From: Gordonia sihwensis NBRC 108236
Lineage (GTDB): Bacteria; Actinomycetota; Actinomycetes; Mycobacteriales; Mycobacteriaceae
Length of the DNA stretch: 64,000 nucleotides
Assembly (NCBI RefSeq): GCF_000333035.1
Contig: NZ_BANU01000027.1
Span: 25,073 to 89,072, forward strand
Direction of reading: 5' to 3'
Part shown: one piece after another, positions 28,154 to 37,924 of the stretch
How positions within the stretch are numbered: the first letter of the stretch is position 1
Layout: each line of letters begins with the position of its first letter
Made by a program: the position numbers and the translations under genes
The notes under the pieces: generated by a model
Told to the model about the DNA's origin: nothing
The model's database searches: none
Seen by the model: only the letters and a program-made list of their open reading frames with translations

Positions 28154-29581
28154 GTGGCTTTGAACGCATCCGAGTACGACGATGCCGCCTTCGCGCGCGG
28201 CAAGCAGAAACTTCTCGACAGCTACCGAGCTATCCCCGACGGCGCCACTGTGCGACTGGCGAAGAAGACGTCGAATCTGTTCCGCAAGAGGGCCGAGACG
28301 TCCGCTCCGGGTCTCGACGTCTCCGAACTGCATCGCGTGATCTCGGTCGATCCCGAGGAACAGACCGCGCAGGTCGCGGGGATGTGCACCTACGAGGACC
28401 TCGTGGATGCGACTCTGCCGTACGGACTCGTGCCCCTGGTGGTCCCGCAGCTCAAGACGATCACCCTCGGCGGCGCCGTCACCGGGCTCGGTATCGAGAG
28501 CACCTCGTTCCGCAACGGTCTCCCGCACGAGTCGGTGCTCGAGATGGAGATCCTGACCGGATCGGGCGAACTGATCGTCGCGACACCCGACAACGAGCAC
28601 CGCGACCTGTTCTTCGGATTCCCCAATTCCTATGGGACGCTTGGGTATTCGGTCCGACTCAAGATCAGGCTCGAACCGGTTCCGCCCTTCGTCGAGTTGC
28701 GTCACGTTCGCGTGCACAGCACCCGCGAGCTCCAGGATCTGCTCGACCGGGTCGCGACCGACCGCGAATACCGCGGCGAGCGCGTCGACTATCTCGACGG
28801 GGTCATCTTCACCTCCGACGAGGCGTACGCCGTGCTCGGACGGCAGACCGACGAGCCCGGCCCGGTGAGCGACTACACCGACGCGAACATCTTCTACCGA
28901 TCCATCCAGCACGACGGCGCCGAACCCAAACGCGATCGGCTGACCATCCGTGACTATCTCTGGCGCTGGGACACCGACTGGTTCTGGTGCTCCCGCGCAT
29001 TCGGTGCCCAGAATCCGCGCATCCGCCGGTTCTGGCCCGCCAAGTACCTGCGCAGCAGCTTCTACTGGAAGCTGATCGGATACGACCAGCGGTGGAACAT
29101 CGGCGACAAGCTGAACGCCGTCAAAGGTCTGCCGCCCACCGAGCGGGTGGTTCAGGACATCGAGGTCCCGATCGAGCGAACGGCCGATTTCGTCGACTGG
29201 TTCCTGGACGAGATCCCGATCGAACCGATCTGGCTCTGTCCGCTCAAACTGGCCGAGCCGTCGCCGATCGCCGTCGCCGGCGACGACGAGACCGTCCAGC
29301 CGTGGACCCTGTATCCGTTGGAGCGCGGGAAGTTCTACGTCAACATCGGGTTCTGGTCCGGGGTGCCCGTCACCCCCGGCCGGCCCGGGCACACCAACCG
29401 GATCATCGAGCAGAAAGTCAGCGAGCTGGGCGGACACAAGTCCCTCTACTCCGAATCCTTCTACGGCCCGGAAGAATTCGACGACCTCTACGGCGGCGAG
29501 GCGTACGACGATCTCAAGCGTCGCTACGATCCCCGCGGCCGTCTGCTCGGCCTTTACGAGAAAGCGGTGAAACGCGCATGA
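28154..29581 (+). CDS. FAD-binding oxidoreductase, BfaA/TmsA-like (10-methyl fatty acid synthesis)
   Basis: The product has 475 residues. The N-terminal FAD PCMH domain (about 40-190) has VISVDPEEQTAQVAGMCTYE, VVPQLKTITLGGAVTGLGIE and FFGFPNSYGTLGYSVRLKI, as in the DHCR24/Delta24-reductase-like family. The 4-base overlap with a CFA-type methyltransferase mirrors Rv3719-Rv3720 (BfaA-BfaB), where the methyltransferase makes 10-methylene-stearoyl lipid from oleoyl lipid and this flavoprotein reduces it to tuberculostearate. Function is inferred from that pairing. The GTG start is chosen from frame and a nearby -10. Confidence 0.85.
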   Translation: MALNASEYDDAAFARGKQKLLDSYRAIPDGATVRLAKKTSNLFRKRAETSAPGLDVSELHRVISVDPEEQTAQVAGMCTYEDLVDATLPYGLVPLVVPQLKTITLGGAVTGLGIESTSFRNGLPHESVLEMEILTGSGELIVATPDNEHRDLFFGFPNSYGTLGYSVRLKIRLEPVPPFVELRHVRVHSTRELQDLLDRVATDREYRGERVDYLDGVIFTSDEAYAVLGRQTDEPGPVSDYTDANIFYRSIQHDGAEPKRDRLTIRDYLWRWDTDWFWCSRAFGAQNPRIRRFWPAKYLRSSFYWKLIGYDQRWNIGDKLNAVKGLPPTERVVQDIEVPIERTADFVDWFLDEIPIEPIWLCPLKLAEPSPIAVAGDDETVQPWTLYPLERGKFYVNIGFWSGVPVTPGRPGHTNRIIEQKVSELGGHKSLYSESFYGPEEFDDLYGGEAYDDLKRRYDPRGRLLGLYEKAVKRA

Positions 29582-30846
29582 AGCTGGCCCAGATCTTCGA
29601 AACCCTCGTCGGCGACGATCTCGCCGTACGGATCACGGCATACGACGGCAGCACCGCGGGCCCCGAGGACGCCGAGTACGGACTGAATCTCAAGACCTCG
29701 CGCGGCACCACGTACCTCGTGACGGCGCCCGGCGACCTCGGGCTCGCCCGGGCCTACGTCTCCGGCGACCTCGAGCTGATCGGCGCGCATCCCGGCGACC
29801 CGTACAGCGCACTGCAGGCACTGGCCGCCGATCTGAAGTTCTCCAAGCCGAGCCCGCTGGAGATGGCTCAGGTGGCGAGGGCCATCGGGCTCGAGCATTT
29901 CAAGCTGATCCCGCCGCCCCCGCAGGAGAGCCTGCCCCGTTGGCGCCGGTTCGCCGAGGGGCTGCGACACAGCCGCGAGCGTGACGCCGAGGCCATCCAC
30001 TACCACTACGACGTCTCGAACCGCTTCTACGAGCTGGTGCTCGGCGAATCGATGACCTACACCTGCGCGGTGTACCCGAACGCCGACGCCACCCTCGAGG
30101 AGGCGCAGGAGAACAAGTACCGGCTGATCTTCGACAAGCTGAACCTGCAGCCCGGCGACCGTCTCCTGGACATCGGCTGCGGCTGGGGCGGGATGGTCCG
30201 GTACGCCGCGCGCCAGGGCGTCCACGCACTGGGAGTGACCCTCTCCAGCGAGCAGGCCAAGTGGGCGCAGCAGGCGATCGAGGAGCAGGGGCTGTCGAAG
30301 TTCGCGGAGGTCCGCTTCAGCGACTACCGCGACGTCACCGAAACGGGTTTCGACGCCATCTCGTCGATCGGACTCACCGAGCACATCGGCGTCGCCAACT
30401 ACCCGAAGTACTTCGGATTCATGCGCGACAAGGTCCGCACCGGCGGCCTCATCCTGAACCATTCGATCACCCGCCCCGACAACCGTTCGCGGAGCAAGGC
30501 CGGCCCGTTCATCGACCGGTATGTGTTCCCCGACGGCGAACTCACGGGATCGGGCACCATCATCTCGAAGATGCAGGACGTCTCGCGTCTCGAAGTGCTG
30601 CACGAGGAGAACTTCCGCCACCACTACGCGATGACGCTGCGCGACTGGAACGCCAACCTCGTCGCGAACTGGGACGAGGCGGTCGCCGAGGTCGGCGAAG
30701 GCACCGCCCGCCTGTGGGGGCTGTACATGGCGGGATGCCGCATCGGCTTCGAACGGGACATCGTGCAGCTGCACCACGTCCTGGCGACCAAGATGCAGCT
30801 CGACGGAACCACGAATCTGCCGCTGCGTCCCTGGTGGCAGCCGTAG
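29578..30846 (+). CDS. SAM-dependent fatty-acyl methyltransferase, CFA-synthase family (BfaB/TmsB-like)
   Basis: The product has 422 residues. The SAM site LLDIGCGWGG (196-205) is followed by VTLSSEQAKWAQQAI, and the family blocks EAIHYHYDVSNRFYELVLGESMTYTCAVY and IGLTEHIGVANYPKYF are intact. The N-terminal 120 residues form the small domain of CFA synthases. It probably methylates oleoyl chains of membrane phospholipids; cyclopropanation is the alternative, made less likely by the coupled reductase gene. The stop is followed by a terminator facing dnaX. Confidence 0.87.
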   Translation: MKLAQIFETLVGDDLAVRITAYDGSTAGPEDAEYGLNLKTSRGTTYLVTAPGDLGLARAYVSGDLELIGAHPGDPYSALQALAADLKFSKPSPLEMAQVARAIGLEHFKLIPPPPQESLPRWRRFAEGLRHSRERDAEAIHYHYDVSNRFYELVLGESMTYTCAVYPNADATLEEAQENKYRLIFDKLNLQPGDRLLDIGCGWGGMVRYAARQGVHALGVTLSSEQAKWAQQAIEEQGLSKFAEVRFSDYRDVTETGFDAISSIGLTEHIGVANYPKYFGFMRDKVRTGGLILNHSITRPDNRSRSKAGPFIDRYVFPDGELTGSGTIISKMQDVSRLEVLHEENFRHHYAMTLRDWNANLVANWDEAVAEVGEGTARLWGLYMAGCRIGFERDIVQLHHVLATKMQLDGTTNLPLRPWWQP

Positions 30847-30860
30847 GTCCGAGTTCGTGA

Positions 30861-30921
30861 ACGAATCCCCGATTCGCCGTCCGGCCTGCGCGGCCGAGTA
30901 GTCGGCGGGTCGGGGATTCGT
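30861..30921. terminator. Bidirectional terminator between the methyltransferase gene and dnaX
   Basis: ACGAATCCCCGA (30861-30872) pairs perfectly with TCGGGGATTCGT (30910-30921). The 37-base centre can itself fold (CGCCG with CGGCG, CGGCC with GGCCG). It lies between convergent stops at 30846 and 30932. Confidence 0.75.
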
Positions 30922-30931
30922 CTACTCGCGG

Positions 30932-33187
30932 CTACTCGACCGGCCGAGCGCCGAGCTCCGACTTGAGCAGTTCCAGGGCCACCTGGTCAGGGTCGAGACG
31001 GTCGTCCGGGGTCCCCGACTGGGCCTGCGCCACCATCTCGTCACGTTCGGCGTCGGTCAGCTCCTCGTCGGGCACCGGCGGCTCCGGTTCGGGTTCCTCC
31101 GGCGCGGGCGGCGGGGCCGGCTGCTCACCGTGCGTCTGCTCCGACCGTGGCCGACTCGGCCGGGTGTACGTCTGACGGCGGGGCTGTTCCCGTTCCGGGG
31201 TGCGCTGCGGGGTCGGCGCCGCCGCCGGTGCCGACCCGGGCTGGGCGTGCACGACGGCGACGCTGAAGCCCTCGCCGAAGACCTCGACCACCGCGGCGGT
31301 CAGGGCACGCAGTCCGCGATCGTCGGACAGGCGTCCCACCAGCGCGGGATGCGGATGTCCGAGCACCACCTGGGTGCCGTCGACCTGATGTACGAAAGCC
31401 GCCGAGAGCATCGCTTCGAGGACGGTGCTCTGCGTCCGCACAGCCGCACGGATATCCGGCCACCGAGCCGAGACTGCGTCCACCGTGAGTCCTGTCGGGG
31501 CCTGCGGTTCCGGTTCGGGAGCCGGTTCGGACGCGGGATCGGGCTGGTTCGGCTCGTCCGCCGGCGGGAGCTGATCGGCGTCCATCGGCGGTTCGGGCGG
31601 TGGCGGGATCTCCTCGTCCGCGGCGGAGCGCTGCACCTGTTCGCGCTGCGTGTGCTCGCGTCCGACGGGCTCGCGCTGCTGCGGCGGCTCCGGAGCCCGT
31701 GGATCAGACACCTCCGGCGGATGCGGAGCCGAGACCGCGGGCTCCTCGGCGCGCGGCGCCTCAGCGGACTCGGGGGCGGGAGTGCTGGGTTCGGGTGCGC
31801 TGGGTTCGGGAGCGCTGGGTTCGGGTGCGGGCGTGCTCGGCCGCGGAGCGGGAGGCTCAGGCGCGCGGGGCTCGGATGCCGGCGCAGGCGCACCGGCCGT
31901 GTCGACGGCCGCACGCGCTTCTTCGACGGCCTTGCGCTGCGAAGGCCGGACGAAGCGCGGCGCGGGCTCGTCCGCGGCGGGGGCGGCGGGAGCGTCCGTC
32001 ACCGCGACGGGCACGGAGCCCGGGCCGGATGCTCCCGCGGGACGCCGTTCCAGTGTCTCGATTCGCTGCAGCAGCGCAGCGTCGTCGGCCGAGGCCGCAG
32101 GCAGAAGCAGACGGGCGCACATCACCTCCAGCAACAGTCGCGGCGACGTGGTACCGCGCATCTCGCCGAGCGCGGTGTGCGCCACCTCGGCGTACCTCGT
32201 CAGAGTCGCGGGCCCCAGTTCGGCCGCGGCCTCGCGCATCGCGGCCAGTTGATCCTCGGGGGCCTCCACCAGCCCGCGCTCGGTGGCGTCCGGCACCGCC
32301 TGCACCAGGATGAGGTCGCGGAAACGGTCGAGCAGATCGATCGCGAAGCGTCGCGGATCGTGCCCGGCGTCGACCACCCGCTCGACGACGCCGAACAACG
32401 CTGCGCCGTCGCCCGCCGCGAGGGCCTCCACCGCGGCGTCGATCAGCGCCGAGTCGGTGACACCGAGCAGGGCGAGCGCGCGGTCGTAGGTGACGCCCTC
32501 GTCACCCGCACCGGCGAGGAGCTGATCGAGGATGCTGAGGCTGTCGCGCGGGGAGCCGCCGCCGGCGCGAATCACCAGCGGATACACCTCGGGCGCCACC
32601 ACCACGCCCTCCTTGGCGCAGATGTTCTCCAACAGACCGCGCATCACCGGCGGCGCGAGCAGACGGAACGGGTAGTGGTGCGTCCGCGACTTGATGGTCG
32701 TCAGCACCTTCTCCGGCTCGGTGGTCGCGAAGATGAAGATCAAGTGCTCCGGCGGCTCCTCGACGATCTTCAGGAGCGCGTTGAAGCCGGCCGACGACAC
32801 CATGTGCGCCTCGTCGATGATGAAGACGCGATAGCGCGACTCGGCCGGCGCGTAGAACGCGCGGTCGCGGAGATCGCGGGTGTCGTCCACGCCGCCGTGG
32901 CTGGCCGCGTCGAGCTCCACCACGTCGAGATTGCCCGGTCCGCCGGGACCGAGCGAGACGCAGGACGAGCACGTGCCGCACGGGGTCGACGTCGGGCCCT
33001 GCTCACAGTTGAGTGAGCGGGCCAGGATGCGGGCCGACGAGGTCTTGCCGCAGCCGCGCGGACCGGAGAAGAGATAGGCGTGATTGATGCGGCCGGTATC
33101 GAGGGCTCGGCTCAGAGGCGCGGTGACGTGCTCCTGGCCGACGACTTCGGCGAAGGTTGCCGGGCGATAGGTGCGATAGAGAGCCAC
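30932..33187 (-). CDS. dnaX: DNA polymerase III subunits gamma/tau
   Basis: DnaX is the clamp-loader ATPase and the organiser of the replisome. The 751 residues begin with the AAA+ module: P-loop SGPRGCGKTS (42-50), four zinc ligands (Cys61, Cys70, Cys73, Cys76), Walker B IIDEAH (125-129) and the TTEPEKVLTTIKSR sensor. A Pro/Ala/Glu-rich linker (about 400-560, with PSAPEPSAPEPS repeats) leads to a C-terminal tau-like domain (LTVDAVSARWPDIRAAVRTQ). I saw no A-rich slippery heptamer, so a frameshifted gamma form is unlikely. A -10-like TAGTCT (33194-33199) lies 6 bases from the GTG, suggesting a leaderless mRNA. Confidence 0.97.
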   Translation of the reverse strand: MALYRTYRPATFAEVVGQEHVTAPLSRALDTGRINHAYLFSGPRGCGKTSSARILARSLNCEQGPTSTPCGTCSSCVSLGPGGPGNLDVVELDAASHGGVDDTRDLRDRAFYAPAESRYRVFIIDEAHMVSSAGFNALLKIVEEPPEHLIFIFATTEPEKVLTTIKSRTHHYPFRLLAPPVMRGLLENICAKEGVVVAPEVYPLVIRAGGGSPRDSLSILDQLLAGAGDEGVTYDRALALLGVTDSALIDAAVEALAAGDGAALFGVVERVVDAGHDPRRFAIDLLDRFRDLILVQAVPDATERGLVEAPEDQLAAMREAAAELGPATLTRYAEVAHTALGEMRGTTSPRLLLEVMCARLLLPAASADDAALLQRIETLERRPAGASGPGSVPVAVTDAPAAPAADEPAPRFVRPSQRKAVEEARAAVDTAGAPAPASEPRAPEPPAPRPSTPAPEPSAPEPSAPEPSTPAPESAEAPRAEEPAVSAPHPPEVSDPRAPEPPQQREPVGREHTQREQVQRSAADEEIPPPPEPPMDADQLPPADEPNQPDPASEPAPEPEPQAPTGLTVDAVSARWPDIRAAVRTQSTVLEAMLSAAFVHQVDGTQVVLGHPHPALVGRLSDDRGLRALTAAVVEVFGEGFSVAVVHAQPGSAPAAAPTPQRTPEREQPRRQTYTRPSRPRSEQTHGEQPAPPPAPEEPEPEPPVPDEELTDAERDEMVAQAQSGTPDDRLDPDQVALELLKSELGARPVE

Positions 33188-33228
33188 GACGCAAGACTAC
33201 CGGCGAGCCCCGACAGCCGTGCCGGCGC

Positions 33229-34494
33229 TCACGACCGGCCGGCCGCGGGCGCCGGTCGCCCGGGTCCGGGCCGTCGATACGCCACGATCGTCACCACCGA
33301 GGTGACGACGAGGATCAGTGTCAACGGCTGGGTGGTGAACCAATCGAACGGCGGGGGGTGCTTGAAGAACAGGCCCGTCAGGTACGCCTCTTCCACGCTG
33401 CGGTTGGCGTACCACATCGGGAAGGCGAAGTGCGTCCGCCAGGCGATCGCGGATGCGAACCCGCCGAGGGCGAGCGCGGCCAGCGCGAAGGCGCCCGGGC
33501 CGGGGATCCGTTCGGCGATCTGGTGGATCGCGACGACCAGCAATGGGACCAGCCACACCCAGTGGTGCGACCACGCGACCGGGGAAACCGCGCACGAGGT
33601 CATCCCGACGATGGAGAGCGCCAGCAGTTCCTGACCGTGCCGATGCGCCAGGACGCAGGCACGGCCCGCCAGCAGCACCAGCGCGGCGGAGAGCACCAGC
33701 CACAGCAGGGTGCTCGGGTGGTCGGTGTGGGTGAAATTGGCGATCGCGCCGCGAATGGACTGGTTGCCATAGGTCTGCGGCGAGGAGACCCGGTCGGAGT
33801 CGAACATCGTGCCGAACCAGAAGTCCTTCGACGCCGACGGCATGAGGGCGAACCCGAGCACCACCGACGCCGCGAAGCCGGCGGCCATGCGCGCCGCGGT
33901 CCGCCATTGCCGGATCGCCAGGAGGTACGCACCGAACATCAGCGGTGTCAGCTTGATGCCCGCGGCGATACCGGCGCCGACGCCCCGAAGCCGGCTGCCC
34001 TCGGGCCGCGCCAGATCGGCGATCACCAGCAGCATCAGGAAGACGTTGATCTGTCCGAACCAGATGGTCGACCGTACCGGCTCGAGCAGCGCGCTCAGCA
34101 GCACGATCGACACCGCGATCGCACGCAGCCGCCAGGTGACCTCGTGTCCGAGACTCTTGAACCCGAGCACCACCACCAGATACAGCGCGACGAAGATCGC
34201 GATGGTCCAGACCAGGTGCGCCGGGCCCGCCGCCATCCACGCGAAGGGAGCGAAGAGAACCACCGACAGCGGCGCATAGGTGAAGTCCATCTGGCCGAGC
34301 AGCTTGGCCTGGTAGAGATCACCGCCGTCGAGCACCACCTGGGCGCCCGCCCGGTACACGTCGAGATCGAGGAAGTTCTGGAACAGCCCCCAGTACGGCT
34401 CGGTGAAGGGGATCAGGGAGTGCTGTGCCCAGACCGAGAGCAGCCCGGCGAGGAGGAATCCGACGACCGCCGGCGTCGACCGTTCGAGCTTCAC
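33229..34494 (-). CDS. GT87-type membrane mannosyltransferase
   Basis: The 421 residues have about ten transmembrane helices. The first loop holds NFLDLDVYRAGAQVVLDGG, the Asp-containing catalytic loop of polyprenol-phosphate-mannose transferases of family GT87 (PF09594), as in PimE and Rv2181. Further blocks are FTYAPLSVVLFAPFAW, WFGQINVFLMLLVIADL, AGIAAGIKLTPLMFGAYLL and PVAWSHHWVWLVPLL. A role in PIM/lipomannan/LAM mannosylation in the periplasm is likely; which linkage is unknown. It follows the aminotransferase by 9 bases on the same strand. Confidence 0.88.
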   Translation of the reverse strand: MKLERSTPAVVGFLLAGLLSVWAQHSLIPFTEPYWGLFQNFLDLDVYRAGAQVVLDGGDLYQAKLLGQMDFTYAPLSVVLFAPFAWMAAGPAHLVWTIAIFVALYLVVVLGFKSLGHEVTWRLRAIAVSIVLLSALLEPVRSTIWFGQINVFLMLLVIADLARPEGSRLRGVGAGIAAGIKLTPLMFGAYLLAIRQWRTAARMAAGFAASVVLGFALMPSASKDFWFGTMFDSDRVSSPQTYGNQSIRGAIANFTHTDHPSTLLWLVLSAALVLLAGRACVLAHRHGQELLALSIVGMTSCAVSPVAWSHHWVWLVPLLVVAIHQIAERIPGPGAFALAALALGGFASAIAWRTHFAFPMWYANRSVEEAYLTGLFFKHPPPFDWFTTQPLTLILVVTSVVTIVAYRRPGPGRPAPAAGRS

Positions 34495-34503
34495 CGGGAG
34501 TCG

Positions 34504-35840
<1,337 letters not shown>

Positions 35841-35928
35841 CGGACCCCGCGCACCCGAGAGAGCCCGTTGACCCTTGCTGCCTTCCGGCCCTGGGGGAGT
35901 TCACAGGATGCACGCCGCGCGGGATCCG
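35841..35928 (-). ncRNA. ffs: Signal recognition particle 4.5S RNA
   Basis: The minus strand carries the invariant SRP domain-IV hairpin: AGGGCCGGAAGGCAGCAAGG with the GGAA tetraloop and the asymmetric loop that binds Ffh M domain. The ends pair: GGATCCCGCGC near 35927-35917 with GCGCGGGGTCC near 35852-35842. Length of about 88 bases suits the short bacterial SRP RNA. A -10-like TACACT (35935-35940) lies just upstream. End positions are from pairing and may be off by a few bases. Confidence 0.9.
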
Positions 35929-35974
35929 TAGAACAGTGTAGCGGGTCGTTTTGGGTTCCATGCACCCCACCCGC

Positions 35975-35980
35975 TACGAT
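35975..35980 (+). promoter_or_regulatory. Probable -10 element of the tRNA-Ser gene
   Basis: TACGAT lies 10 bases before the mature tRNA 5' end. It shares a 62-base region with the opposed SRP RNA promoter. Confidence 0.45.
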
Positions 35981-35990
35981 CGTTCTGCCT

Positions 35991-36076
35991 GGAGGATTCG
36001 CCTAGTGGCCTATGGCGCTCGCCTGGAACGCGGGTTGGGTTAACAGCCCTCAGGGGTTCGAATCCCCTATCCTCCG
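35991..36076 (+). tRNA. tRNA-Ser (anticodon GGA)
   Basis: The cloverleaf is complete. The acceptor GGAGGAT pairs with ATCCTCC and G is the discriminator. The D arm is GCC/GGC, and the anticodon stem CTCGC/GCGGG holds loop CTGGAAC with anticodon GGA. A long variable arm of serine type (GGG-TTAACAG-CCC) follows, then T arm AGGGG-TTCGAAT-CCCCT. The genome encodes GCA after the acceptor, so the CCA end is added after transcription. Confidence 0.96.
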
Positions 36077-36081
36077 CAGAT

Positions 36082-36115
36082 GTGGTCCCCTGCCCGTTTC
36101 CGGGCAGGGGACCAC
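36082..36115 (+). terminator. Terminator of the tRNA-Ser gene
   Basis: GTGGTCCCCTGCCCG (36082-36096) pairs perfectly with CGGGCAGGGGACCAC (36101-36115) around a TTTC loop, 15 bp. It starts 6 bases after the tRNA. Confidence 0.85.
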
Positions 36116-36130
36116 TTGAATTTCGCGCGC

Positions 36131-36181
36131 AGAATCCTGTCGAGTCGGCACCCTCTCAGGTACTCAACTCGACAAGATTCT
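36131..36181 (-). terminator. Hairpin downstream of the pyruvate oxidase gene
   Basis: AGAATCCTGTCGAGT (36131-36145) pairs with ACTCGACAAGATTCT (36167-36181), 14 of 15 positions, with a 21-base loop. It begins 10 bases past the stop at 36191 and faces the tRNA terminator. Confidence 0.65.
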
Positions 36182-36190
36182 GGCGCTAGC

Positions 36191-37924
36191 TCAGAAGAGC
36201 CGCTTGAGCAGGTTCGTCTCGGCGAGGTCGACCAGTTCGTCGCCGCGGCCAGACATCACGGTCCGCAGCGCGTACAGTGCGAAGCCCTTCGCCTGAGCGG
36301 CGGAGATCGCTGGCGGAATCGACAGCTCCTGCCGCGCGGTGGTGACGTCGAGGACGGCGGGGCCGTCGTGCGCCAGGAAGTCGCGCACCGCGGCGGGCAG
36401 GGCCGAGGCATCGGTGACGCGGCGGCCCCAAATCCCCACCGACTCGGCCAGCGCGGCGAAGTCCGGATTCTCCAGATCGGTGCCGAACGTGACGAAGCCC
36501 GCCGCCTTCATCTCCAGCTCCACGAAGTTGAGCGACGAATTGTCGAAGACGACCACCTTGACCGGCAGCGAATTCTGGACCAGCGTCAACAGCTCGCCGA
36601 GGAGCATCGCCAGTCCGCCGTCACCGGCCATCGCGATCACCTGACGCGCGGGGTCGACCGCCGAGACTCCCACACTCTGCGACAGCGCGTTGGCCATCGA
36701 TCCGTGGTTGAACGATCCGATGAGACGACGCCGGCCGTTCATCTTCAGGTAGCGGGCCGCCCAGACCACCGGCGACCCGACGTCCGGGACGAAGACGGCG
36801 TCGTCGGCGGCCATCTCCGACAGCAGCTTCGTCAGGTACTGCGGATGGATCGGATCGCCGTCGGCGGACGACGTCGCCAGTTCGTCGAGCCCGGCGCGAG
36901 TGCGCGCATAGTGGTCGAGTGCCGTGGTCAAGTGCTCGTCGCTGCGGCCGCCGGAGATGAGCGCGGTGAGCAGGGGCAGTGTGTCGGCCGCGGATCCGAT
37001 GAGCGGGAGATCCACACGGCAGCGCCGACCGATCTGGCTGCCGCGGACGTCGAGCTGAATCGTGTACGCCTTCGACGGCAGGAACTGGGAGTACGGGAAG
37101 TCGGTGCCGATCATCAACAGCGTGTCGCAGTGCTCGATGGCGCGGTAACCCGACGAGAAGCCGAGCAAGCCGGTCATGCCGACGTCGTAGGGATTGTCGT
37201 ACTCCACGAACTCCTTGCCGCGCAGCGCATGCACGATCGGCGCCCGCAACGCCTCGGCCAGCGCCACGAGCTCGTCGTGGGCACCCGCCACTCCCGCGCC
37301 GGCGAGAATGGTCACGCGCTCGGACTCGTTGAGCCGGACGCCGGCGAGCTGCAGCGACTCGTCGTCCGGGCGCATCACGGTACCCGCCGCCCGAATCCGG
37401 GACACACGGTCCGGCCTGTCGATCTTCTTCAGGAACAGTTCGCCCGGAATCACCAGGACCGACACGCCGCGCTCCTCCACCGCCGTCCGGACGGCGATGT
37501 CGAGAAGGTAGGGCAGCTGGTCGACGGTGCTCAGCGTCTCGCAGAAAGAACTGCATTCGGCGAAGATCTGCTCGGGATGAGTCTCCTGGAAGTACCGCGT
37601 CCCCACATTGCCCGCCGGGATCTGCGCCGCGATCGCCAGTACCGGCACCCGCGACCGATGCGCGTCGTACAGGCCGTTGATGAGATGGAGGTTTCCCGGA
37701 CCGCAGCTGCCGGCGCACACTGCGAGCCCGCCGGTGATCGCGGCCTCACCCGCCGCCGCGAAAGCGGCCCCCTCTTCGTGACGGACATGCGTCCATGTCA
37801 CGTCCTTCGACGTCCGCAGGACGTCGGTGAAGCCGTTCAGCGAGTCACCCGGGATGCCGTAGATCCGTCGCACCCCGGCTGCCGCGATGGTGTCGACGAT
37901 GAGGTCTGCGACCGTGTAGCTCAT
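36191..37924 (-). CDS. poxB: Pyruvate dehydrogenase (quinone)/pyruvate oxidase
   Basis: This is a thiamine-diphosphate enzyme of 577 residues that decarboxylates pyruvate to acetate and passes electrons to quinone or O2. The N-terminal PYR domain has IYGIPGDSLNGFTDVLR and the ThDP glutamate in VRHEEGAAFAAAGEA. A central FAD/Rossmann domain follows, then the PP domain with IAMAGDGGLAMLLGELLTLV and VVFDNSSLNF. It resembles PoxB/Pqo of enterobacteria and corynebacteria. The start overlaps the stop of the AI-2E-type permease gene by four bases. Confidence 0.92.
   Translation of the reverse strand: MSYTVADLIVDTIAAAGVRRIYGIPGDSLNGFTDVLRTSKDVTWTHVRHEEGAAFAAAGEAAITGGLAVCAGSCGPGNLHLINGLYDAHRSRVPVLAIAAQIPAGNVGTRYFQETHPEQIFAECSSFCETLSTVDQLPYLLDIAVRTAVEERGVSVLVIPGELFLKKIDRPDRVSRIRAAGTVMRPDDESLQLAGVRLNESERVTILAGAGVAGAHDELVALAEALRAPIVHALRGKEFVEYDNPYDVGMTGLLGFSSGYRAIEHCDTLLMIGTDFPYSQFLPSKAYTIQLDVRGSQIGRRCRVDLPLIGSAADTLPLLTALISGGRSDEHLTTALDHYARTRAGLDELATSSADGDPIHPQYLTKLLSEMAADDAVFVPDVGSPVVWAARYLKMNGRRRLIGSFNHGSMANALSQSVGVSAVDPARQVIAMAGDGGLAMLLGELLTLVQNSLPVKVVVFDNSSLNFVELEMKAAGFVTFGTDLENPDFAALAESVGIWGRRVTDASALPAAVRDFLAHDGPAVLDVTTARQELSIPPAISAAQAKGFALYALRTVMSGRGDELVDLAETNLLKRLF

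Noticed and set aside
31740..31860. Short repeats in dnaX resembling a tandem-repeat locus
   Set aside because: They encode PSAPEPS-type linker repeats inside an otherwise intact reading frame. This is normal low complexity in actinobacterial DnaX.
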